64,000 bases of DNA from Membranipora membranacea. Taxonomy: Eukaryota > Bryozoa > Gymnolaemata > Cheilostomatida > Membraniporidae. This document shows positions 53,501 to 63,775 of this stretch, piece after piece (the first letter of the stretch is position 1; every line of letters starts with the position of its first letter). The DNA lies in assembly GCA_914767715.1 (NCBI GenBank), contig OU612070.1, forward strand, positions 13,719,501 to 13,783,500, read 5' to 3'. The position numbers and the translations under genes are program-made. The notes beneath the pieces are model-generated. The model ran no database searches, had not been told where the DNA came from, and worked only from the letters and a program-made list of their open reading frames with translations.

Positions 53501-56500
53501 TCCAAAAATTATACCAAGGGAGGGTATCATGCTTTTTTTTCGGCCAGATCAAAAAATAGATTTGCTTCTAACTAACCTCATAAGGAGGAGCAACTCCTGC
53601 TCATCCCGAATCTGCAGACCGTTTGGCTCTGCGGCTTTTCGTTCTCCGTCAGCGTCCGTTTTAATTAGGGCCACTTTTGCTATAAAAAAACATGCCAAAC
53701 GGCAGCATCGAAAAATTAAATCTCTGTTGGATTCTTATCAAACTCCGACCAGTTCAAGCTCTTATTGCCCTCATTCAACACGCCGAATATTGGAATCCTC
53801 GGATTAACAGGGGGGTCACAACGCTGACTTGAAAATCCAAAAATTATACCAAGGGAGGGTATCATGCTTTTTTTTCGGCCAGATCAAAAAATAGATTTGC
53901 TTCTAACTAACCTCATAAGGAGGAGCAACTCCTGCTCATCCCGAATCTGCAGACCGTTTGGCTCTGCGGCTTTTCGTTCTCCGTCAGCGTCCGTTTTAAT
54001 TAGGGCCACTTTTGCTATAAAAAAACATGCCAAACGGCAGCATCGAAAAATTAAATCTCTGTTGGATTCTTATCAAACTCCGACCAGTTCAAGCTCTTAT
54101 TGCCCTCATTCAACACGCCGAATATTGGAATCCTCGGATTAACAGGGGGGTCACAACGCTGACTTGAAAATCCAAAAATTATACCAAGGGAGGGTATCAT
54201 GCTTTTTTTTCGGCCAGATCAAAAAATAGATTTGCTTCTAACTAACCTCATAAGGAGGAGCAACTCCTGCTCATCCCGAATCTGCAGACCGTTTGGCTCT
54301 GCGGCTTTTCGTTCTCCGTCAGCGTCCGTTTTAATTAGGGCCACTTTTGCTATAAAAAAACATGCCAAACGGCAGCATCGAAAAATTAAATCTCTGTTGG
54401 ATTCTTATCAAACTCCGACCAGTTCAAGCTCTTATTGCCCTCATTCAACACGCCGAATATTGGAATCCTCGGATTAACAGGGGGGTCACAACGCTGACTT
54501 GAAAATCCAAAAATTATACCAAGGGAGGGTATCATGCTTTTTTTTCGGCCAGATCAAAAAATAGATTTGCTTCTAACTAACCTCATAAGGAGGAGCAACT
54601 CCTGCTCATCCCGAATCTGCAGACCGTTTGGCTCTGCGGCTTTTCGTTCTCCGTCAGCGTCCGTTTTAATTAGGGCCACTTTTGCTATAAAAAAACATGC
54701 CAAACGGCAGCATCGAAAAATTAAATCTCTGTTGGATTCTTATCAAACTCCGACCAGTTCAAGCTCTTATTGCCCTCATTCAACACGCCGAATATTGGAA
54801 TCCTCGGATTAACAGGGGGGTCACAACGCTGACTTGAAAATCCAAAAATTATACCAAGGGAGGGTATCATCCTTTTTTTTGGCCAGATCAAAAAATAGAT
54901 TTGCTTCTAACTAACCTCATAAGGAGGAGCAACTCCTGCTCATCCCGAATCTGCAGACCGTTTGGCTCTGCGGCTTTTCGTTCTCCGTCAGCGTCCGTTT
55001 TAATTAGGGCCACTTTTGCTATAAAAAAACATGCCAAACGGCAGCATCGAAAAATTAAATCTCTGTTGGATTCTTATCAAACTCCGACCAGTTCAAGCTC
55101 TTATTGCCCTCATTCAACACGCCGAATATTGGAATCCTCGGATTAACAGGGGGGTCACAACGCTGACTTGAAAATCCAAAAATTATACCAAGGGAGGGTA
55201 TCATGCTTTTTTTTCGGCCAGATCAAAAAATAGATTTGCTTCTAACTAACCTCATAAGGAGGAGCAACTCCTGCTCATCCCGAATCTGCAGACCGTTTGG
55301 CTCTGCGGCTTTTCGTTCTCCGTCAGCGTCCGTTTTAATTAGGGCCACTTTTGCTATAAAAAAACATGCCAAACGGCAGCATCGAAAAATTAAATCTCTG
55401 TTGGATTCTTATCAAACTCCGACCAGTTCAAGCTCTTATTGCCCTCATTCAACACGCCGAATATTGGAATCCTCGGATTAACAGGGGGGTCACAACGCTG
55501 ACTTGAAAATCCAAAAATTATACCAAGGGAGGGTATCATGCTTTTTTTTCGGCCAGATCAAAAAATAGATTTGCTTCTAACTAACCTCATAAGGAGGAGC
55601 AACTCCTGCTCATCCCGAATCTGCAGACCGTTTGGCTCTGCGGCTTTTCGTTCTCCGTCAGCGTCCGTTTTAATTAGGGCCACTTTTGCTATAAAAAAAC
55701 ATGCCAAACGGCAGCATCGAAAAATTAAATCTCTGTTGGATTCTTATCAAACTCCGACCAGTTCAAGCTCTTATTGCCCTCATTCAACACGCCGAATATT
55801 GGAATCCTCGGATTAACAGGGGGGTCACAACGCTGACTTGAAAATCCAAAAATTATACCAAGGGAGGGTATCATGCTTTTTTTTCGGCCAGATCAAAAAA
55901 TAGATTTGCTTCTAACTAACCTCATAAGGAGGAGCAACTCCTGCTCATCCCGAATCTGCAGACCGTTTGGCTCTGCGGCTTTTCGTTCTCCGTCAGCGTC
56001 CGTTTTAATTAGGGCCACTTTTGCTATAAAAAAACATGCCAAACGGCAGCATCGAAAAATTAAATCTCTGTTGGATTCTTATCAAACTCCGACCAGTTCA
56101 AGCTCTTATTGCCCTCATTCAACACGCCGAATATTGGAATCCTCGGATTAACAGGGGGGTCACAACGCTGACTTGAAAATCCAAAAATTATACCAAGGGA
56201 GGGTATCATGCTTTTTTTTCGGCCAGATCAAAAAATAGATTTGCTTCTAACTAACCTCATAAGGAGGAGCAACTCCTGCTCATCCCGAATCTGCAGACCG
56301 TTTGGCTCTGCGGCTTTTCGTTCTCCGTCAGCGTCCGTTTTAATTAGGGCCACTTTTGCTATAAAAAAACATGCCAAACGGCAGCATCGAAAAATTAAAT
56401 CTCTGTTGGATTCTTATCAAACTCCGACCAGTTCAAGCTCTTATTGCCCTCATTCAACACGCCGAATATTGGAATCCTCGGATTAACAGGGGGGTCACAA

Positions 56501-59500
56501 CGCTGACTTGAAAATCCAAAAATTATACCAAGGGAGGGTATCATCCTTTTTTTTCGGCCAGATCAAAAAATAGATTTGCTTCTAACTAACCTCATAAGGA
56601 GGAGCAACTCCTGCTCATCCCGAATCTGCAGACCGTTTGGCTCTGCGGCTTTTCGTTCTCCGTCAGCGTCCGTTTTAATTAGGGCCACTTTTGCTATAAA
56701 AAAACATGCCAAACGGCAGCATCGAAAAATTAAATCTCTGTTGGATTCTTATCAAACTCCGACCAGTTCAAGCTCTTATTGCCCTCATTCAACACGCCGA
56801 ATATTGGAATCCTCGGATTAACAGGGGGGTCACAACGCTGACTTGAAAATCCAAACATTATACCAAGGGAGGGTATCATGCTTTTTTTTCGGCCAGATCA
56901 AAAAATAGATTTGCTTCTAACTAACCTCATAAGGAGGAGCAACTCCTGCTCATCCCGAATCTGCAGACCGTTTGGCTCTGCGGCTTTTCGTTCTCCGTCA
57001 GCGTCCGTTTTAATTAGGGCCACTTTTGCTATAAAAAAACATGCCAAACGGCAGCATCGAAAAATTAAATCTCTGTTGGATTCTTATCAAACTCCGACCA
57101 GTTCAAGCTCTTATTGCCCTCATTCAACACGCCGAATATTGGAATCCTCGGATTAACAGGGGGGTCACAACGCTGACTTGAAAATCCAAAAATTATACCA
57201 AGGGAGGGTATCATGCTTTTTTTTCGGCCAGATCAAAAAATAGATTTGCTTCTAACTAACCTCATAAGGAGGAGCAACTCCTGCTCATCCCGAATCTGCA
57301 GACCGTTTGGCTCTGCGGCTTTTCGTTCTCCGTCAGCGTCCGTTTTAATTAGGGCCACTTTTGCTATAAAAAAACATGCCAAACGGCAGCATCGAAAAAT
57401 TAAATCTCTGTTGGATTCTTATCAAACTCCGACCAGTTCAAGCTCTTATTGCCCTCATTCAACACGCCGAATATTGGAATCCTCGGATTAACAGGGGGGT
57501 CACAACGCTGACTTGAAAATCCAAAAATTATACCAAGGGAGGGTATCATGCTTTTTTTTCGGCCAGATCAAAAAATAGATTTGCTTCTAACTAACCTCAT
57601 AAGGAGGAGCAACTCCTGCTCATCCCGAATCTGCAGACCGTTTGGCTCTGCGGCTTTTCGTTCTCCGTCAGCGTCCGTTTTAATTAGGGCCACTTTTGCT
57701 ATAAAAAAACATGCCAAACGGCAGCATCGAAAAATTAAATCTCTGTTGGATTCTTATCAAACTCCGACCAGTTCAAGCTCTTATTGCCCTCATTCAACAC
57801 GCCGAATATTGGAATCCTCGGATTAACAGGGGGGTCACAACGCTGACTTGAAAATCCAAAAATTATACCAAGGGAGGGTATCATGCTTTTTTTTCGGCCA
57901 GATCAAAAAATAGATTTGCTTCTAACTAACCTCATAAGGAGGAGCAACTCCTGCTCATCCCGAATCTGCAGACCGTTTGGCTCTGCGGCTTTTCGTTCTC
58001 CGTCAGCGTCCGTTTTAATTAGGGCCACTTTTGCTATAAAAAAACATGCCAAACGGCAGCATCGAAAAATTAAATCTCTGTTGGATTCTTATCAAACTCC
58101 GACCAGTTCAAGCTCTTATTGCCCTCATTCAACACGCCGAATATTGGAATCCTCGGATTAACAGGGGGGTCACAACGCTGACTTGAAAATCCAAAAATTA
58201 TACCAAGGGAGGGTATCATGCTTTTTTTTCGGCCAGATCAAAAAATAGATTTGCTTCTAACTAACCTCATAAGGAGGAGCAACTCCTGCTCATCCCGAAT
58301 CTGCAGACCGTTTGGCTCTGCGGCTTTTCGTTCTCCGTCAGCGTCCGTTTTAATTAGGGCCACTTTTGCTATAAAAAAACATGCCAAACGGCAGCATCGA
58401 AAAATTAAATCTCTGTTGGATTCTTATCAAACTCCGACCAGTTCAAGCTCTTATTGCCCTCATTCAACACGCCGAATATTGGAATCCTCGGATTAACAGG
58501 GGGGTCACAACGCTGACTTGAAAATCCAAAAATTATACCAAGGGAGGGTATCATGCTTTTTTTTCGGCCAGATCAAAAAATAGATTTGCTTCTAACTAAC
58601 CTCATAAGGAGGAGCAACTCCTGCTCATCCCGAATCTGCAGACCGTTTGGCTCTGCGGCTTTTCGTTCTCCGTCAGCGTCCGTTTTAATTAGGGCCACTT
58701 TTGCTATAAAAAAACATGCCAAACGGCAGCATCGAAAAATTAAATCTCTGTTGGATTCTTATCAAACTCCGACCAGTTCAAGCTCTTATTGCCCTCATTC
58801 AACACGCCGAATATTGGAATCCTCGGATTAACAGGGGGGTCACAACGCTGACTTGAAAATCCAAAAATTATACCAAGGGAGGGTATCATGCTTTTTTTTC
58901 GGCCAGATCAAAAAATAGATTTGCTTCTAACTAACCTCATAAGGAGGAGCAACTCCTGCTCATCCCGAATCTGCAGACCGTTTGGCTCTGCGGCTTTTCG
59001 TTCTCCGTCAGCGTCCGTTTTAATTAGGGCCACTTTTGCTATAAAAAAACATGCCAAACGGCAGCATCGAAAAATTAAATCTCTGTTGGATTCTTATCAA
59101 ACTCCGACCAGTTCAAGCTCTTATTGCCCTCATTCAACACGCCGAATATTGGAATCCTCGGATTAACAGGGGGGTCACAACGCTGACTTGAAAATCCAAA
59201 AATTATACCAAGGGAGGGTATCATGCTTTTTTTTCGGCCAGATCAAAAAATAGATTTGCTTCTAACTAACCTCATAAGGAGGAGCAACTCCTGCTCATCC
59301 CGAATCTGCAGACCGTTTGGCTCTGCGGCTTTTCGTTCTCCGTCAGCGTCCGTTTTAATTAGGGCCACTTTTGCTATAAAAAAACATGCCAAACGGCAGC
59401 ATCGAAAAATTAAATCTCTGTTGGATTCTTATCAAACTCCGACCAGTTCAAGCTCTTATTGCCCTCATTCAACACGCCGAATATTGGAATCCTCGGATTA

Positions 59501-62500
59501 ACAGGGGGGTCACAACGCTGACTTGAAAATCCAAAAATTATACCAAGGGAGGGTATCATGCTTTTTTTTCGGCCAGATCAAAAAATAGATTTGCTTCTAA
59601 CTAACCTCATAAGGAGGAGCAACTCCTGCTCATCCCGAATCTGCAGACCGTTTGGCTCTGCGGCTTTTCGTTCTCCGTCAGCGTCCGTTTTAATTAGGGC
59701 CACTTTTGCTATAAAAAAACATGCCAAACGGCAGCATCGAAAAATTAAATCTCTGTTGGATTCTTATCAAACTCCGACCAGTTCAAGCTCTTATTGCCCT
59801 CATTCAACACGCCGAATATTGGAATCCTCGGATTAACAGGGGGGTCACAACGCTGACTTGAAAATCCAAAAATTATACCAAGGGAGGGTATCATGCTTTT
59901 TTTTCGGCCAGATCAAAAAATAGATTTGCTTCTAACTAACCTCATAAGGAGGAGCAACTCCTGCTCATCCCGAATCTGCAGACCGTTTGGCTCTGCGGCT
60001 TTTCGTTCTCCGTCAGCGTCCGTTTTAATTAGGGCCACTTTTGCTATAAAAAAACATGCCAAACGGCAGCATCGAAAAATTAAATCTCTGTTGGATTCTT
60101 ATCAAACTCCGACCAGTTCAAGCTCTTATTGCCCTCATTCAACACGCCGAATATTGGAATCCTCGGATTAACAGGGGGGTCACAACGCTGACTTGAAAAT
60201 CCAAAAATTATACCAAGGGAGGGTATCATGCTTTTTTTTCGGCCAGATCAAAAAATAGATTTGCTTCTAACTAACCTCATAAGGAGGAGCAACTCCTGCT
60301 CATCCCGAATCTGCAGACCGTTTGGCTCTGCGGCTTTTCGTTCTCCGTCAGCGTCCGTTTTAATTAGGGCCACTTTTGCTATAAAAAAACATGCCAAACG
60401 GCAGCATCGAAAAATTAAATCTCTGTTGGATTCTTATCAAACTCCGACCAGTTCAAGCTCTTATTGCCCTCATTCAACACGCCGAATATTGGAATCCTCG
60501 GATTAACAGGGGGGTCACAACGCTGACTTGAAAATCCAAAAATTATACCAAGGGAGGGTATCATGCTTTTTTTTCGGCCAGATCAAAAAATAGATTTGCT
60601 TCTAACTAACCTCATAAGGAGGAGCAACTCCTGCTCATCCCGAATCTGCAGACCGTTTGGCTCTGCGGCTTTTCGTTCTCCGTCAGCGTCCGTTTTAATT
60701 AGGGCCACTTTTGCTATAAAAAAACATGCCAAACGGCAGCATCGAAAAATTAAATCTCTGTTGGATTCTTATCAAACTCCGACCAGTTCAAGCTCTTATT
60801 GCCCTCATTCAACACGCCGAATATTGGAATCCTCGGATTAACAGGGGGGTCACAACGCTGACTTGAAAATCCAAAAATTATACCAAGGGAGGGTATCATG
60901 CTTTTTTTTCGGCCAGATCAAAAAATAGATTTGCTTCTAACTAACCTCATAAGGAGGAGCAACTCCTGCTCATCCCGAATCTGCAGACCGTTTGGCTCTG
61001 CGGCTTTTCGTTCTCCGTCAGCGTCCGTTTTAATTAGGGCCACTTTTGCTATAAAAAAACATGCCAAACGGCAGCATCGAAAAATTAAATCTCTGTTGGA
61101 TTCTTATCAAACTCCAACCAGTTCAAGCTCTTATTGCCCTCATTCAACACGCCGAATATTGGAATCCTCGGATTAACAGGGGGGTCACAACGCTGACTTG
61201 AAAATCCAAAAATTATACCAAGGGAGGGTATCATGCTTTTTTTTCGGCCAGATCAAAAAATAGATTTGCTTCTAACTAACCTCATAAGGAGGAGCAACTC
61301 CTGCTCATCCCGAATCTGCAGACCGTTTGGCTCTGCGGCTTTTCGTTCTCCGTCAGCGTCCGTTTTAATTAGGGCCACTTTTGCTATAAAAAAACATGCC
61401 AAACGGCAGCATCGAAAAATTAAATCTCTGTTGGATTCTTATCAAACTCCGACCAGTTCAAGCTCTTATTGCCCTCATTCAACACGCCGAATATTGGAAT
61501 CCTCGGATTAACAGGGGGGTCACAACGCTGACTTGAAAATCCAAAAATTATACCAAGGGAGGGTATCATGCTTTTTTTTCGGCCAGATCAAAAAATAGAT
61601 TTGCTTCTAACTAACCTCATAAGGAGGAGCAACTCCTGCTCATCCCGAATCTGCAGACCGTTTGGCTCTGCGGCTTTTCGTTCTCCGTCAGCGTCCGTTT
61701 TAATTAGGGCCACTTTTGCTATAAAAAAACATGCCAAACGGCAGCATCGAAAAATTAAATCTCTGTTGGATTCTTATCAAACTCCGACCAGTTCAAGCTC
61801 TTATTGCCCTCATTCAACACGCCGAATATTGGAATCCTCGGATTAACAGGGGGGTCACAACGCTGACTTGAAAATCCAAAAATTATACCAAGGGAGGGTA
61901 TCATGCTTTTTTTTCGGCCACATCAAAAAATAGATTTGCTTCTAACTAACCTCATAAGGAGGAGCAACTCCTGCTCATCCCGAATCTGCAGACCGTTTGG
62001 CTCTGCGGCTTTTCGTTCTCCGTCAGCGTCCGTTTTAATTAGGGCCACTTTTGCTATAAAAAAACATGCCAAACGGCAGCATCGAAAAATTAAATCTCTG
62101 TTGGATTCTTATCAAACTCCGACCAGTTCAAGCTCTTATTGCCCTCATTCAACACGCCGAATATTGGAATCCTCGGATTAACAGGGGGGTCACAACGCTG
62201 ACTTGAAAATCCAAAAATTATACCAAGGGAGGGTATCATGCTTTTTTTTCGGCCAGATCATAAAATAGATTTGCTTCTAACTAACCTCATAAGGAGGAGC
62301 AACTCCTGCTCATCCCGAATCTGCAGACCGTTTGGCTCTGCGGCTTTTCGTTCTCCGTCAGCGTCCGTTTTAATTAGGGCCACTTTTGCTATAAAAAAAC
62401 ATGCCAAACGGCAGCATCGAAAAATTAAATCTCTGTTGGATTCTTATCAAACTCCGACCAGTTCAAGCTCTTATTGCCCTCATTCAACACGCCGAATATT

Positions 62501-62808
62501 GGAATCCTCGGATTAACAGGGGGGTCACAACGCTGACTTGAAAATCCAAAAATTATACCAAGGGAGGGTATCATGCTTTTTTTTCGGCCAGATCAAAAAA
62601 TAGATTTGCTTCTAACTAACCTCATAAGGAGGAGCAACTCCTGCTCATCCCGAATCTGCAGACCGTTTGGCTCTGCGGCTTTTCGTTCTCCGTCAGCGTC
62701 CGTTTTAATTAGGGCCACTTTTGCTATAAAAAAACATGCCAAACGGCAGCATCGAAAAATTAAATCTCTGTTGGATTCTTATCAAACTCCGACCAGTTCA
62801 AGCTCTTA
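50516..62808 (+). repeat. 12.3 kb tandem duplication, copy 2 (36 units plus 236 bp)
   Basis: Second copy of the 38459-50515 block, carrying all ten shared markers in order. It has one more full unit than copy 1, somewhere between 56544 and 60898, and one private change CCAAACATTA (about 56856). It ends where the array ends, in a truncated monomer equivalent to the unit at 50181. By eye the two copies differ at only a handful of bases over 12 kb. Confidence 0.93.
62573..62808 (+). repeat. Truncated final monomer and array boundary
   Basis: The last unit matches the consensus for 236 bases and then breaks at AGCTCTTA, where TTGCCC would be expected and GAGGTAC is found. Nothing downstream resembles the monomer. 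The break lies in the middle of the unit, with no sequence decay before it. Confidence 0.95.
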
Positions 62809-62822
62809 GAGGTACTTCCTCT
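62808..62822. repeat. Small inverted repeat at the array junction
   Basis: AGAGG-TACTT-CCTCT is a 5 bp stem with a 5-base loop whose first base is the last array base. It may be coincidental or may have promoted breakage at the junction. Confidence 0.4.
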
Positions 62823-63220
62823 CTGATACAACCAGTATCTGTTATTAGCTGTGTGGTTTTGACACCGTCTCTGTGTTGATAGTCTCGATTAAATTAGAAA
62901 TCATCTATTATTGTTAATCAACATATTTTTATTGATTCAATTGGTTTGGAGTGCAAATACAACTGATAATATCACAGACACTTGTGTCTTTCAACTGTCC
63001 ACAGCCTTCTTTGTTATCAAATAGCCTACAAGTCTTACCTACACTTTTATTTTTTGGAGGATGGGTGCAACAAGTTGACCTTGATTCATTACAGGTATAT
63101 TTCTATTGGGGTACAACTTTATGCAACATGCTGATTGGTTCATATTTTAAACTGCTATCAGCATTGAATTATTGCATGCTCACTTGATACACAAAGAGAT
63201 ATTAGTACTGAATCATTTTG

Positions 63221-63247
63221 ATGGACTGCTCATAATGTCCATGAGCA
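63221..63247. repeat. Two overlapping inverted repeats in the flank
   Basis: TGCTCAT (63227-63233) and ATGAGCA (63241-63247) form a perfect 7 bp stem with a 7-base loop. ATGGAC (63221-63226) and GTCCAT (63237-63242) form a competing 6 bp stem. There is no T-run or gene context to make this a terminator. Confidence 0.5.
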
Positions 63248-63679
63248 TTTCAGCTCCCAGGAAAGTAAGGAACATTTCCCTATTTATTCACTGCAGATGT
63301 TGACATTATATTATGCTCCAAATACTATATCATGATGACACTTTACACCAAATCACAAGTCTGTTAAAGGTGAGACAAACATGCTTTTGTAGCCATACTA
63401 ATCATAATGTTGAAAAAACAATTTTCACACTGATTCTCATGCTATTGTCACGGATGTCATTCTTTGATCAGGAAGTTAGAGACTATAACACTTAATCTAA
63501 CTCCATGCTTTGAGGTATAGCTTAGTAACCTGAACTCAGCTCAGCCTCCTCTCCTGTAACCATCATGACTTGTTAGTTTTCAGCACTCAATATTGCTCTT
63601 TGAAGCAAATTTTGTCCTTTTGCAACTTGAATGATTACAGTGTATGCAATTCTGTTTGTATCATTGTATTTTCTGATCT

Positions 63680-63698
63680 CTGTAAATTGATATTACAG
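63680..63698. repeat. Short inverted repeat CTGTAA-N7-TTACAG
   Basis: Exact 6 bp arms with a 7-base AT-rich spacer. Weak and probably incidental. Confidence 0.35.
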
Positions 63699-63775
63699 AC
63701 AGGAAGCTTTAAACAGCTAATTTCATAAATTTAGAAGATACAGTATCATTCACAAAAACTTTTTATTTTTAGTGA

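Larger units (their letters stand above)
1..62808 (+). repeat. 335 bp satellite DNA array, 188 copies, head to tail
   Basis: A single 335 bp unit repeats in direct orientation without interruption from the left edge to base 62808. I anchored each unit on the ATG of its opening ATGC-T8-CGG motif. The equivalent TTG codon falls at base 2 in the first unit and at 62606 in the last, 62604 bp apart. That equals 187 intervals of 335 bp minus 41. The 41 is fully explained by the length variants I can list: 26 C-type units (-1 each), three of them with an extra -3, three units with T7 instead of T8, three A deletions, one G deletion and one G insertion. So there are 188 units, the first lacking 32 bp and the last ending after 236 bp. 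The unit is about twice a nucleosome repeat, common for satellites. No transposase, reverse transcriptase or other gene interrupts the array. The family is not one I recognise; a centromeric or heterochromatic location is inference only. Confidence 0.98.
62809..63775. other. Unique AT-rich flanking DNA, no supported gene
   Basis: The sequence changes abruptly from the satellite to AT-rich, single-copy-looking DNA with only three CpG dinucleotides in the first kilobase. Short open frames exist (62951-63187 from a GTG, 63313-63495 from an ATG), but neither shows a recognisable domain. I see no tandem repeat, RNA gene or transposon terminus. Splice-like motifs and small inverted repeats are noted separately. 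Confidence 0.7.

Noticed and set aside
1-62808. About 150 small plus-strand open frames of 92 (or 80-81) codons, one per repeat, as protein-coding genes
   Set aside because: They recur only because the monomer recurs. Frames differ from unit to unit because 335 is not a multiple of 3. C units lose the ATG, and several units have stops (8669, 10340, 23728, 25066, 25735, 31761) or frameshifts (638, 17034, 44821, 45155). No domain is recognisable. The synonymous bias is kept as a finding, not as gene calls.
1-62808. CRISPR array
   Set aside because: The whole 335 bp unit is repeated with no short repeats alternating with unique spacers, and there are no cas genes.
1-62808. Tandem rDNA, 5S, histone or snRNA gene cluster
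   Set aside because: The monomer has no recognisable rRNA, 5S internal control region, histone or snRNA sequence, and no A/B box promoter.
62951-63187. 78-codon open frame in the flank
   Set aside because: It begins with GTG, which is not a normal eukaryotic start, lies in AT-rich DNA and shows no domain or splice context.
63313-63495. 60-codon open frame in the flank
   Set aside because: Length is within chance expectation, composition is that of the AT-rich background, and no family is recognised.
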